A DNA stretch of 64,000 bases, taken from Daucus carota subsp. sativus. Taxonomy: Eukaryota > Streptophyta > Magnoliopsida > Apiales > Apiaceae. The translations under genes were made by a program, and so were the position numbers. Positions within the stretch are counted from its first letter, which is position 1. The number at the start of each line of letters is the position of its first letter. This document shows, piece after piece, positions 1-12,917 of the stretch. Under the pieces are notes generated by a model, which worked only from the letters and a program-made list of their open reading frames with translations, ran no database searches and was not told where the DNA came from. Where the stretch lies: assembly GCF_001625215.2 (NCBI RefSeq), contig NC_030384.2:28508527-28572526 (forward strand), read 5' to 3'.

Positions 1-1355
1 AATATATACTTTGGCATTTAATAAACAATTCATGCACTAATTAAATCAGGCACGTGTAAGACCAAGAAGAACCGATGAAACTCACACAAAGTAAGCTAAA
101 CAAGTTGCAAGAGCTCAATATATCCTTGCCATATGCCAATACTTTCAGACACTAATGGATGCATGTCCAAAGCTTCTTCACATTTTCATATTTGTATTAC
201 AACACTTTTGATAAAAAGAAACATAAGCAAACAACAAAGTACTCAAATTTATGAATCTATACTAAAATATAACAATCAAACACAGGTATAATTTGTAGTT
301 TGGTTATCCCTTTTAATCACAACCATTAAATTTTTCACCTTAAAGTGATGAGAACCGCTATATACAATGCCAAAAGAAATTTCATACAACAGTCTAAAGG
401 TTCGATTCTCATCAATAACATACTAAAATTAATTTTTATAGTATTATATTAAAATTAAAATAAATGAAAATCCCAACAATCGTTTTGTATTCTATTTTAA
501 AATTATTTAAAAATATATAAGACATAATAACTAAAAAGTATTGGCAAAATAAAGAATTTAAACGTAACCGTGCTTTGCATGGGCTATAAGGTAGTATGGT
601 TACTAAAACAGCAATGTTTTTGCATAAAAAAGAAAAAGGTAAATCGATACTAAAATCTGTAAGATATAAATAAAGGTAGCATAAATTCTAAACAATAAGG
701 TATTAAACACATAACTCTGTAACTGATCACATTTCTGTATATCAGTAATTGCCTTCTTCTTAAATAATACTGTGGATTTCACAAACTTTAGAGGATGCTG
801 ACACAATAACACAAATAAACTGGAAACGACAAGTATTCCATTCTACTAGGAAAGTAAGATATAGTTTAAGCTTGCATTAAAGCTCAAGGACAAACATGTA
901 AAATAAGAAATTCTATAAAAAGTAGATAGAAATGAAAGACCGGACAGAGGGTGAACCTGCTCAGTCTACTTTTAAGTATCATTTATTAGTTATTACTTTA
1001 AGCAAGTGATAAGCTGAAATTGATGTGTTTCAGTAAGCCCGCAGAACCAATAATTTAAGTAACAAGCGGTCAAAAAGTCTCAAGTACAAGGGGGGCTACA
1101 TTTTTAAAATTCAGCGAAGTTCGTATTACAGATACAAGCAAATAATATGTATGTGTGTATTGATGTTATATCATGAACTTACAAACTTAATGTTAAATAG
1201 CCCCACACCTCATATACACTGGAAGTTAAAAAGGTTACTTGTATTTATAAAAAAAAATAGATATAAATTAAGTGACACTCTGAGATAACCCGAACATGCT
1301 CGAAATGATATATAACTGATTCAAGTAGAAGATAAGTTAATACTAAAGCAATTAC
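1..1355. other. Intron 6 of the WD40 gene; no exon seen
   Basis: AT-rich sequence to the left of the last recognisable exon. I found no segment matching the next part of the WD40 family, so I read it as one long intron that continues off the window. Confidence 0.5.
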
Positions 1356-4300
1356 CAGCAAGAGAATCTGCAGAAACTTGATATGGCAATACCAAAAGTT
1401 CTTCATCGTCAGCTTCATATTTAAGTACAGATATTAGACCATTCTCATCTCCTACATACCTGTATGCAATAACCGAGAAACTACATTAAACACCAGGCAC
1501 CTAATCAGATAAGCATCCAGTGGATTAGATTTAGATATAAACACAAATCTGGTGGCCACGAGTACTATACATGAAGCAGGAGCCCTTTATTACAGAAAAC
1601 GCTGTGATGTTGGCTTCCCATTGCAAAGTGCACGCTATGCACCTGCTCTCCAGATTCCACACCTGAAAAACATATAATTACTTTTATACAGAAATGCTAT
1701 TAAATACCTACTGAAAGCTATCCAACATGCTTTCAATAAAAAAACTTTAGAAGGGCACATAAATAAGAAAATAATGCAACTATTATTTAGTTCAATCTAC
1801 CTACAGAGACTGTAGACAATTAAGAACATTGCAGGTAATTATTATATCCTGCCTAACTTTTTATAAAAACCAGACAAGCCCTTTAAATGGCATGTAATAT
1901 GGTTTTTAGTCAATACAATATTGAATATATACTAGTTCTGGTTCATACCCGGTGCAATGCACAGATTTTTTATATTTCTTTGAGCGCACTTTTATAATCA
2001 AAACATTACTGTAGGGATGGCACTAGGGTTGGATCGAATCAGACATTGGAAAATCCAAATCCAAACCCGAAATCTTTTACCATACCCAAACAACACGAAA
2101 AATACCCAATAATTGAAATTCAAATCCGATCCAACGGATTCCGGATCGGATTCAGGTACCCAAAACCCGAATTTTATCTGGATTGGATATGAACCCGCAA
2201 CCAGAAACACAAGAAAATTTGAATTTAGTGACTCTTAAAATGCTCAGGACCTCAGGTTCGAGTAAGTACTTAGGGGTCATTTGGCGTATCCGAATAAAAC
2301 AATATCTGAAAGATTAATATATCTAAATCTAACTAATCTGAATGAATAATAAAATTAAATGCTGAATGATTAATATTATTTGTTAAAAATATTATGAAAT
2401 GTCTAAACAATAATATTTTATATTTTTTCCTTTCTAAAATATAATATATTATTATTTTCACTCTTTTTTATTGATTGTAATTTATCAATCTTCATCACTT
2501 TTAAAATACTATGCCACTTTTTTTATTATTTTATTGTTATAAACAAAACAGAAATTAATTACTATGTATTAAATATTAATATTATATAATATAGATTAAA
2601 AATATCAATCATATGATGTATAAAACAAAAATAATACGAATTTATCACAAATTATTTAAATTATAAGATAGTACTGACAATTATATGGAGCTGAGCATAA
2701 TCAGAGTCATGATTAGCACATGAATATGCCTCTAGTGACCAATCCTAGATGGTGGTCAAAGGTTTTCTTAGTGCTTCAGCTAAGTTTTTGGGTAGAAACC
2801 AATCAGCTTTTTTTGAATCGTTCAGTTGAAAATAATGTTACCCCCAACGAGCTTCATAGATGAGTCGGTCAGCTTGTGTATCGTTCAGCTTCGGTAAGTA
2901 GCAAACAAATGGGCCCTTAGTGGTAACTGGGGGTTTAATTGTTGAGTTTATAATATACTATAACGTATAATTAATAATATATGTGTTCATTATGACACAT
3001 TTTGGATTTAATTACTACATTGAAAATATTTTATATATATCAAATAATACATATAATAATATATGTTATAAAACGTGATACATAAATTGATATGTATTCG
3101 TGTTTTTTTAAGATTTCGGATTGGGTTTGGATCCAATTTCAGAATTCGGATCGCTATAAATCTTTTCGGGTTCAAAATTAAATTCAAGTCCAGTAAATCG
3201 TGTTCGGTAAATCCAAAATTTTGGGTTTCGGATAAGATTATTTTGTAATCCTTGCATTAATATAATTATTAGGAATTAAAAGAAAGTTCTCTACTAGCAT
3301 GGAATGAGAGATATTTGTTACTGATAGTGATACTCTCAAGGTTTTGATGATCACACTGCCAGCAACCTAATAGCATAAAACTAGTGCTTGTTAGCGAGCT
3401 ATCAAAGATATATATGTGTATGCTAACAGTTTGCGAGTTTCAGTATAATGTTCAACTGTCAGCAAGCTTACAGGTTATTATCCAGATTTATCAGCACACT
3501 CACAGCATGAACAGAAAAGCAATCGGATAAAGATGAAGTCCTAAAATCATGGAGAATTGTTAGGGAACGATTTGTAAGGACTTTAATATTTATATATAAC
3601 TTATATAAATATTAGAGCTCAGTTTTAAACAAGAGTTTTAAACAAAAACGATTTCCTAAAAGATAGGAGAGTTTATCTCAATTCGTTCTTATCCATTTAA
3701 AACTCCTATTTGATTTCTAAAAGGTTGTTTTATATAAACGTTTTACTGAGATAAATACACAACGTCTTTATGCTTTTACTCAGTAAACTTCATGATGATT
3801 AAACGTTCATATTGGGAACAAATTATACGTGAGTTCGGTTGGAACAAGAACGTTAGAATTTGTTAACAAATTGACCGTTGGATTATTGTGTATAAATATT
3901 GAAGTGAGGTTGCCGTTTACAAGAACAAGAACACACTTCAAGCTTTCTGAAAATACAACTCTTTCATTGCAAAATCTTTTCTTGAGCTCTAGTACTTATA
4001 TTTGATTATGTATCTATATTGAGTTCATAGTTTCGGTTGTATTACACTCTTACATTGTATTGTTCAAAGTGTAAAGTTTTGTTGCTGTGTCTCCAGCTTG
4101 TGAAACAAGGGAACAAAAGGACTAATTAGCTAGAATAGTATACTTGGGAAGTATAGGTCTTGGAGAGCTTTTGGTTCGTGGTTCAGGGATTTCAGCAAGC
4201 TGATAACAGGAACAAGGGTTGAAGGGAGTTACATTATTGAATCTTGTAATTGTTAACATTCTTGATTAATAATATAATCTCTTACCAGTTGGTAGGGGAC

Positions 4301-7300
4301 CAGGACGTAGACCAATTGGGTTAGGGGTCGAACCTGGCTAAAATTTTCTGTGTTGCTAGCTTACTGATTATATATGTTTTGCATTGCATCTGCATTGTTA
4401 GCTAGCTGACTGTTTACTCTGAAACTTAACAGCAAGCTGTCTGTGACAGTTTAACTATTCGGTAACAATTAAAAATCGGTCATATTAGCCATAACACCTA
4501 TTCACCCACCTCTAGGTGTATAATTTCAAATAGATCTAAAGGTTGTGATATATTTAGTTATAGATGCAACGACGCTTGTGTTTCTTGAGCTACTTGAAAA
4601 CCAAATTTGGTGACTACCAAAATTTTGAATTAGATCCTTCTACAATTATATAACATAAAATAATATCTTATTTGAAAATAAACTAAAATTCATAGTTTTC
4701 ATATTTGTGTTTGGAATTTCAGTTACAATTCATTTTATACTTTAATATCTAAAACATAGCATTATTACAACCTGATTTAACTGCAATGTTGTATGGTTTT
4801 TAGTTGTAACAATGTCTAATATCCTTAAATTTTACGTTAGAGTCATCAAATATCCTTAAACATGTATCCATCTTTCAGACAATAAAATTCAAACCTGGAT
4901 ATCATTGTCTTTGGAGATGCTGACTAAATAACCTTGGTTGACTAGAAACTGCCAAAACAACAAAGACAGAAAATGTGTATTATATGTATTTGGCGCTAAA
5001 TAATTATTAATATCAAAAATAGTATGTATACATCCTAAAACAGAGATATCAGTAACCCTGACATTTCAAATAAAACTTCCACCACAAACACAGTTACTTC
5101 ATTGGCCAACTCTTTAAAAAAATATAACATGTAACCAATTAATATGGTAAATTTAACAGTAACATAATATACTAGCAATATTTGCAGCTTGCAAGCCCTC
5201 TTTCCATGTTAAACTTTTTGTATAAACAATTATGTATGAATAATAAGTTAAGCTTCTTCGTATCCTATATGTAAATCTTCCTTTCAAATTGTAGGTATCA
5301 AGACTTCCTTTTAATACCATGCACAGAAGGAACATATAACTTCATAAAAATACACAATGGAGTTCAACTGGGCTACTCTGCAACCACATCTGTAATTATA
5401 GTCACATCATCATTGCAGAGAAATGATAACTCTTCAAGCAAACTATGGAAGTCAAATTCATCTATTGCTGAAAAATGAAATAGTTGCAAAGACAATGCTT
5501 GATTTTTCCAGAAAACCATCATCGAGATGGGTTTAAATTGTTTTTAGCTTATTTATTAATGATGTTGCAGGGAATGTGTTCCAAGTTATTACACCATGTT
5601 GTATCTTCTTAATTACATGATCCAGCTATTATGTATATGCATATACAACATCTATGTGTGAAAGTACATATGTTTATGCACAAGGGCATAAGTGAACCAA
5701 TTTATACACTGACCAAACCTTTTATTGTATACATTTGTTAATATTAGATGAGGACTAACATAAGGGATTTCTAACCGCTATAGTGTGAGCTAGGTGATAA
5801 GTGTTAAAAGAAGCTCTTCAGTAACATTCAATAAGTAAGCATTTCACGAACCTCCAAGTATTTGTAAGGCAACTGTTTACGTGAAATCAAGAGTCCTTCA
5901 ATATTATCACCGCCAATTACTTTGATTCTACCATCCCTGCCAAAATATTAAATAAATGTAAGTGACAGCATGCCATATTTTTCAAATGCATGTTTTTTCA
6001 TCTTTGTTAAAGCTGTAAGGGTATCTTATTCGTTTTCTACTATTGCTGTAATTATTATATCAATTTAATTGAAGGCACCAAAGAGATGAAGAGCTTAACT
6101 TGGCAACCATCAGAAAAAGGAATTAACATTAGAACATGCAAATGGAACTATTTCTTTTTCTTGATTAAATGAAACATGCATATTTAATAGATCAATCTAG
6201 AAGTGAAGCAATAGTTACATTCTGTAAATACAATGCCTCAGGAGTCGGGATGAGGGGAACCTGTACTTTTTTAAGACAACTAGACCAATGTGATTAAAAA
6301 AGGAATTGGTCTTTGCTTGTTATAATGATTTATACAAATATGCTCTTATCCAATCCCTATCCTCACCTACACACACTAAACAGACACCATTTAACTGCCA
6401 AAAACCAAGCTAGGCAAAAGTAGTTCTTAATATCAGCAACCAGATGTAGTGTTTGCTACAAACTGCGTAAACCGGAAAGATCAGTGTGCAACACAACTCG
6501 AAAGGAACCGCATGCACATTGAAAAATCCACAGTATGGAAGGGTCATATTAGAATTTTAGTAACAAATCCGTCATAAGTAAGTTTTAGTTATATACAGAA
6601 ACAAAGTACTTTTAAGAAATATATAGAAAATCATACTGCCAAGAGAAATTAAGTAATTAGCAGAACATTTAGATGATTCTTGACTTACAGTGTTCCAATG
6701 GCCAATAGACGCTGAATAGGATCAAAAGACATGATTGATGCAGTAGATGGGATACCATAGTGAACTGATACTTGAAAATCCAAGTCAGCTGCTGTCACGG
6801 AGCTCAAATTGTGCTGAATCAAAAGAAGAACAAATGCTGGGTTAGAGTCATGTCCGATAAAAAAGCAATGCTGTCATCCAAGCAGCTACCGGAAAAATTA
6901 TGTAATGCTTTAAACAAAAATGTCCATGACATATTATATAATTTTCTGAATGCCTCAGTTTGTAAGAGAAATCTGATTGTATACACGGCGTAGCAGCGCT
7001 ATTAAAGTCATCAACAATTACTGCTTCTCTTAAACGTATCTCACTCTTCGTAAGCAATTATACTCCCTATGTTTCTGTTAACTGGACTATTTGATAAATT
7101 TTGGTTATAGAATTGTTGCATTCAATACTCCATAGTGTCATTTACCACAATGAGAATAACATCATGTAACACTTTAAAATAAGAGGTTGAGAAGTGCTCA
7201 AATGTGTATTTGCATAAGCTATTCTATTTGATGTTTACTGAATCTGAATCCAAATACCAGAGTCAAAATATTATATCTTGAACACAAATAAACAAAAACA

Positions 7301-8967
7301 CCGCAAATATAAAATGAAATCTGAAATAACATTATGTAATAATGCAGTATATAAGACTCAAGACTGTAATATTTTGGAATTAGCTTCTAAAATTTGTGTG
7401 TTTCGAATCATTATCAATATAATAAGAAATGAATATAGTCATGTCTTGTTGCGTGCACCTACCTTAAATTCATGTCCAAGACATATCATTTCCATCAAGC
7501 ATAGATAAATATAATTGATTCTTTTATCATCTTAATTTCATATGATATATCAAAATGTATAGTTTTTTTGTAATATTTATATGTATATAGATTTATTAAT
7601 ATAATGTGGTTCTTAAACCATAATAATTTATCCTTAAAAAACTATAAAATAAATGAAACTTTACTTAATTTTAAGTAAATGTTTTTTTTAAAGGCCGTCA
7701 ATTTTATCAAAATATATGTACTGGTTGAGATAAATTTAAAAATTACTAAATTTTAGTATTAGACATTTAGAATACAACACAAATTTTTTAAAAACCATTA
7801 TAATAAGTGGTGCCTTGTTTTTTAGGGCAGCCGGCCCACACCATCCTAACTTCCTCTTGGTTTTCATAAATAGTTCCTCCTCTCAAAATAATTCCAGATC
7901 TGTCCGCCACTGTATATACACTACCAATTCACGTGAGCAGTTCGGAAGCGAGAAGTGATCGATATCTCTATAGTTTCGTGAGCTAAAATTCAAGAATATG
8001 TCACTATATTCCGGTAACTACAAAGGTTACGTTTAATATTTACTCCCTCAGTTCAGACAGATGCATTTTCAGACAAATCTCCCTGTTTAAAATGTTTGTT
8101 TCTTGTTTAATGAGATAGTGAAAGGCATATATTCAGTGATTCAACTATGCCCTCATTAATTGATTTTGTATTTTCCATTTATTCTAGGCATCGGTAGTTA
8201 ACTAGTTGATTTTAGTAAGTAAACATTGTAAAGAATATGACTATTTGACTCTGATACTTGTAAAAATTGGTTTATGTGCCCAGCTCCAAAAAAGCAAACA
8301 ATTTGAAAGAGACGGAGCATCAAATCATCTATTATACTAATTTATATTGTTTTGGACACAACGCCTTCAAGAGAGAATTTACCATTTCAGCAACCAGAAC
8401 ATGACTTGTCTGAACTTATTATTATTCAAATTAGTTATAATCCTAAATCACAATATTTGACACACTAGACCTCCAATATCACAGCCTTGTACCGCATTAG
8501 CATATAACAGTCAATAATCATTTCAAAATTGTAGTATTTTGGTTCATTCAATTTTTAACACAGCCACATTCACAGGTGTATCCCGAGAAACAAGAGTTCA
8601 ATTTCACAATACCGGTTCCTCTAAACTTCCGCAACAAAAAGTTAATACAAACCAGCTACGAACCCTACCATCACACAATGTCCATTATAAATCATCAGAA
8701 ACTTCCCTGCTAGAAGCTCAACAACTCGTATACCATATCAACATTTCCGATCATCGAAACAAAAACGCAACATATCATCATCATATATATTTCAGCACAG
8801 AAATGAATAAAGTCAAAGGCACAGCAGTTAAGTATGAATTTGATAAATTGAATTTATATAAAATAATTATGATTGTGATATTATATAGAAGTTGATTGTA
8901 CCTGAGGAGAATGATGAGGAAGATGAAGCGTTTGTGTAGCTTTTTGAATTAGGCGTTTAGCAAACAT
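1356..8967 (-). CDS. Tomosyn/Lgl-like WD40-repeat protein, 5' part (six exons, runs off left edge)
   Basis: Six spliced minus-strand exons give one continuous N-terminal protein: 8902-8967, 6689-6813, 5852-5936, 4895-4948, 1571-1662 and 1356-1459. All junctions have GT/AG and keep frame. The start ATG at 8967 opens MFAKRLIQKATQ; later segments read DLDFQVSVHYGIPSTAS, FDPIQRLLAIGTLDGRIKV, GYLVSISKDNDIQVWNLES and GDENGLISVLKYEADD. This is the beta-propeller start of the plant tomosyn/lethal-giant-larvae-like transducin family (the group of Arabidopsis AT4G35560 and AT5G05570), whose animal and yeast members regulate SNARE-mediated membrane fusion. About 175 residues are in the window; the family is near 1000, so most of the gene lies to the left. 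Intron 1 is about 2.1 kb and intron 4 about 3.2 kb, filled with repeats. Family call is firm; the trafficking role is inferred from the family. Confidence 0.85.
2013..3255. mobile_element. Possible hAT-like element split by a nested insertion
   Basis: Both flanks (about 2013-2215 and 3105-3240) are rich in GGATTCGGAT/GGGTTCGG-type motifs, and the left edge begins TAGGGATGGCACTAGGG, close to the TAGGGATGGGCAT terminus of the well-bounded hAT element at 18322. The PIF-type element at 2273 lies between them. The expected inverted right terminus is not recognisable, so boundaries are soft. Confidence 0.3.
2273..2916. mobile_element. PIF/Harbinger (Tourist)-type MITE, 644 bp, in intron 4 of the WD40 gene
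   Basis: The left end GGGGTCATTTGG and the right end, read inverted as GGGCCCATTTGTTTG, form imperfect terminal inverted repeats. A TTA triplet flanks both sides (2270-2272 and 2917-2919), the typical PIF/Harbinger target duplication. The interior is AT-rich with no transposase frame, so it is non-autonomous. Confidence 0.6.
3558..4495 (+). mobile_element. Probable solo LTR (Copia-like) in intron 4 of the WD40 gene
   Basis: The block begins TGTTAGGGAAC and has a matching TAACA near 4491-4495. Inside are a TATA-like TGTATAAATA at about 3888 and LTR-style U5 text with GACGTAGACC near 4305. CACCCACCTCTAGG follows directly at about 4503, a string I associate with Copia LTR ends in dicots. No tRNA primer site or coding follows, so a solo LTR is the best reading. 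I could not confirm a target duplication; the right edge could lie as far as about 4535. Confidence 0.4.
6814..8901. other. Intron 1 of the WD40 gene; nothing else recognised
   Basis: 2.1 kb of AT-rich sequence between coding exons 1 and 2. Short open frames here have no recognisable family and no coding bias. Confidence 0.5.
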
Positions 8968-9049
8968 GGCGATTACTCTGAGGAAAAAAGCTTGACTGAT
9001 TTCAGCTGAGATGATTGTGTGTATATGTAGACTATGTAGTGTGTGATGA

Positions 9050-9937
9050 TGGATTCGGGGCGGCTGCTGGCCGGGTTTGGGTATTTGACCCGGTTTGATT
9101 CTTTGCTTCTTGTTTTAATCCAAAACCAGTATGTTCTTATATTTTTGGATTATTTTATTTGATTTAATATGGATGAAATGGTTGCGTATTTGTAAAAATA
9201 AATATTTATGAAAAATGGAGTTGGTTAATAAAGCAAGATTGAGTCATCCAAGTGCAGTAGGTGTGTTCTTTATCCAAACAAATACTTGTCTTCGAAAGAT
9301 GTTTGATGTGTATTTATTTTTTCGTAAATTTGACTTGGTTGTCTTACCGATTAAGCGGCTGTACAAATCGAGAATTTAATTGATAAATCAGTGAATTTTT
9401 TTTATATATAAATAAATCGAGGATTTTCTGAACATTGTCTAGGGTATTATTTTAATTTTTCATTACCACAAGATCTCAAAGTTGATAGAAAATAATGCTG
9501 ACCGAATTATATATCAAGCAACACTTCCTTAGTTTCGATCATGAAATGTAAAATTTATATATGAAGAATGTTGTCAGTGTGCATGAATTTTATCAAACAA
9601 AGGGATTTCAATATATTAACCTGATCACACTAGAAGTTCTGTAAATTTCTAGAAATGCGACTACCTTAAAAATAGAGAATTGTAATTTGATATTAAAAGC
9701 AATACAGCTTTGTCCACTCTGCTAGCCCTGACAATAATACAAAATATTTGGGCCAGCTGATACATGAATTTATGTGATATAGAGTTGCTGAAATGAGAGA
9801 ATTGTAAAATGCTTGTGGCTAGTTTCAGTCATGATGACCATGCTCTGCTGCAACATCATGTAGCTACTACACATTTCCGGCTCTGACCTGTGACAAGCTA
9901 AGAGGAGATATGACCGGAGAAGGCCTGTCACAACCAG
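9050..9937. other. Intergenic; upstream of the WD40 gene
   Basis: Mostly AT-rich and without recognisable genes. The right end, from about 9770, may contain older receptor-like-protein remnant that I cannot read as protein. Confidence 0.4.
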
Positions 9938-10410
9938 CTTGTAGCTCTCCGTACAGCTTTTACTCATCTCCGGTCCCTCAGCTTCGATTTCAATCATTTA
10001 CATGGAATTATTACCTGGCTCACTCCAAATCTGCACAGCTTGGTTTGTGATTTGCAAAATCATGAACTTTCTACATTCATAAGATCCTTAGAATATCTTG
10101 GGTTCATAAATCTGTCGAACAACCAGATTTAAAAGAAACACCTCTGTGGATTGAGTCGATAACGGAAGACTTATCGTATAATTTGAATCTTTCTCACAAC
10201 AGCCTAACAGGTGTTCTTCAGCATCTTCCCTGCAACAGCCTAAGCTATCTCGATCGGTAGTCTAATATGCTCAATGGATCATTGTCCGTCACCATCAGCA
10301 ATTCAAGCTTCTTCACATTCTCAATTTGTCTCACAACAAGTTGAGCCATGTGCTTCCCCGATGTCAAAGAAGCTTACACAACAACATTTTGGTGTTCGAT
10401 CTACAATAAG
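9938..10410 (+). pseudogene. LRR receptor-like protein remnant
   Basis: From 9938 one frame reads LVALRTAFTHLRSLSFDFNH, continuing to SLEYLGFINLSNNQI and then a stop near 10125. After a frame change it reads PLWIESITEDLSYNLNLSHN, then SLTGVL, CNSLSYLDR-stop, NMLNGSLSVTISNS and a further stop near 10343. The pattern of LxxLxLSxNxLxG repeats is that of extracellular leucine-rich repeats of plant receptor-like proteins (Cf/RLP type), which act in immune or developmental perception at the plasma membrane. Only about two or three repeats survive, with at least one frameshift and two stops, and no signal peptide or membrane segment, so this is a dead fragment. Confidence 0.75.
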
Positions 10411-10735
10411 AGCTCCTGCGATGATTTCATAAGAACAACCCATTAGCAAGCAACAAAAATACACTGAATGTTCCACATACTAAAATAAGTCCGCTAACGT
10501 GGCACAATATCAATTTACATTTACATTTTTTTCGAAGAAAAAAATAGCATATTTGGAAGTTAAGTTTATTGTACTGCAAATCAGTCCACAAAAAGCAGCA
10601 ATTTAATAGAACATACACTGTACACATATAATGCAGAACATTTTATTAATGGCTGACGGACAAAATTACCTTTTTTTATATAATAGACAGACAAAAATAC
10701 CAAATCCGAAAAAAATGGCCATTTACACCTACTGA

Positions 10736-10758
10736 ATACGCATTTCGGAAATGCGTAT
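10736..10758. repeat. 23-bp near-perfect palindrome
   Basis: Eleven-base arms ATACGCATTTC and GAAATGCGTAT surround a single G. It lies in noncoding sequence with further GAAATGCGTAT-like and GTGTATCC variants just downstream, so it may be an internal hairpin of an old repeat. Confidence 0.6.
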
Positions 10759-11640
10759 CCTCTGATACGTTTTCCTCAAATGTGTATCCAGTGAAACAAA
10801 CTAAATTTTCATCTTCTTATAAGCAATTAGGGACTGGGTACCATAAGATACACAGTACCCAAATGCTTATCACGACTGGACCTCCGATCAATCACTCTCG
10901 CATTCTATCTTAATCATTCTGCCATGAGTTCGGTTGAAGTTGGTTGAGCTTAGTTGCTTGCAGTGTAATGTGTAATACCAAACTTTTGGGAACAGAGTAC
11001 TGACTGGTTTTATTGACTCGAATTTGAATATGCCTTTTTTTCCTTATTAATCCAAAAGGATGCCGTTCCATATCAAAAAATTAAAAGACCCAATACAACT
11101 AGATCGGAATTTCTCAGGATTAATACTTCACTTCCCAAAATGCAATACAATTAATACTTCAGTCTTAACACTTCATCACGGATGTTGGTATGCTGGCCAG
11201 ATGCCAATTCAGAAAATAATTCAACTAAACTTAGCAACCAATTATAATCATACAACGATAACTAGCCGAACTGGAATAATTTAAATCTACATAAACTCAT
11301 ATCCACAACATCATCCACAACTATCAAAAACCAAGATTAATCAACTAAAAACTAATCCCGGACACGAAGTTGTTACCGAAAATCCCAACTTCACTAAATC
11401 ATAGCTCCTGCAATGTCTCATTAACTGATTAAAAAAATCATCAATCATCAAAAATCTGCAAAAAAATAGATACATAAAATCGAAAACAAAGAAAAAATCA
11501 CCTCGCCCAGCTGCCACTTGAGAATCCGACCGGGGCCTGGAGCCGAAATCATTCGTACCTTCAACAAGAATTAAACCATTTTAAACTCGGTACAATTTCC
11601 CGTACATATAATAGTCATAATATTGTAAAATAAAACACAC

Positions 11641-11820
11641 AATTCACAAATACCTTGGAGTTGTAGATTGGACACCGAGACGTTGTGGTGTAAGCTTTTT
11701 GACATGGAGAAGCACATGGCTCAATTTGCTGAGAGAAAAATTGAGAAGATCAAGAGGTTTGAGCTGCGGATGGAGGCGAGCAATGATCAGATAAGCATAC
11801 TAGACTTCGGATCAAGATAG
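11641..11820 (+). pseudogene. Unidentified coding shard (about 59 codons, basic and charged)
   Basis: One plus-strand frame stays open from 11641 to a TAG at 11818-11820. It has strongly protein-like content: IPWSCRLDTETLWCKLFDME, then KHMAQFAERKIEKIKRFE and LRMEASNDQISILDFGSR. The middle is Lys/Glu/Arg-rich and likely helical or coiled-coil. There is no clear start upstream and no exon partner nearby. I do not recognise the family. It may be a captured exon fragment or a terminal exon of an unannotated gene. Confidence 0.4.
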
Positions 11821-12706
11821 TCTAGGTTGTTACAGGGAAACCACCTGTTGGGCTGTTGCGAAAAAGATTGAAACAATACAATTGATCGGTTCCGATCGGC
11901 TCGATCCGCTGAGGGTTTCAGATCAACTTGTGACAGGTCTGGGGTTTGGTTTGAATGCGGTGGGTGTGGAGATGAGGGTGTTTGTTGAAGGATAATTATG
12001 GGGAGGTGACAGCACAGCTGCAAATGTTGAATTAAAGTGAAAGTGGGGATGGATAAAGCTAGTGCTTACGCGGGTGGGGGCTATTTTCTTCGATGTAGGC
12101 CTTTGGGCTGTTAAAAGCCCAGCGGCAAAACAAACCCACTTGTACGTTTGCACAAAACGAAGGCAGTGCGCTTCTTTTGAGCATACGCAAAGAAGCTCCG
12201 ACTCCCAATTTATTTTTTTTCATAGTTTTTGTAACAAAAATAAAATCTCTAAAATCTGCAAGGTGAATGAGATATCATCAATTTTAACGACCCTATTTTT
12301 TATTAGTTATTATTTTTATGTTCTGTAAAAAAATTATTATATTATTATTAACTTTTGTACTTGTGAAGAAACTTATATTATTAAATAAACCAGGTTACGG
12401 TCGGTCTTTAAATGATTCAAATTTGAAAATTTATAAAGTAAACCACTTTTTGGATCTATTCGCAAATATACTCACTTCTCTAAAATCTTCTAAATATATT
12501 ATCTTTTGAATCTTATTTGCAAATATACTACTACATTTTCTAAATCATTTTTGCATTTCTTTATTCGTTATCTATTCTCTCTCACATCTCACATTTCTCG
12601 CTCGCTCTCTCTCTCTCTCACTCTTTTCAGATCGGAGCAAGCTGCAACAAATCTACACCACCAGATCAAAACTCCAGCAAGAAGAAATCGCCGGAAAAAT
12701 CCTGTC

Positions 12707-12917
12707 ATGGCGAGAACAGGACGGATAATGATGAAGAGCGGGGTGGCCACGGCGAGGCCAATGAGCGTGCCGACGAGGGTGATGCCGGGCAGGAAGAGGA
12801 AGGTGCCACCGAGGGGAAAAGGGTGATGACGGTGATGACCTGGGAGGTGGAGGGGTTGTTTTGGGGAAGGAGGGATTTGACGCCGCTGAGTTGGTGGAAT
12901 GGTGGTTGGTTTTTGAT
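12707..12917 (-). pseudogene. Oleosin gene fragment with a one-base frameshift
   Basis: Read on the minus strand, 12917 to about 12820 gives [19 protein letters not shown], then [10 protein letters not shown]. After one missing base in a C run the frame shifts to [19 protein letters not shown], then [16 protein letters not shown]. This is the start of the long hydrophobic hairpin of oleosins, the lipid-droplet coat proteins of seeds. The similarity stops in the proline-knot region, where the usual PxxxxxSPxxxP has lost its Ser (Arg instead). An in-frame stop lies just upstream. It is a dead fragment that is much more GC-rich than its surroundings. The longer open frames on the plus strand here are antisense shadows. 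Confidence 0.75.

Noticed and set aside
1920..1970. Possible Helitron end (CCGGTGCAATGCACAG next to ACTAGT)
   Set aside because: The hairpin is imperfect and no other end was found.
5370..5470. Candidate extra exon of the WD40 gene on the minus strand
   Set aside because: It encodes text unrelated to the family at that position, and exons 3 and 4 already join in phase without it.
11500..11560. Minus-strand reading SAPGPGRILKWQLGE, resembling an exon
   Set aside because: Too short, no start or partner exon, and equally open on the other strand.
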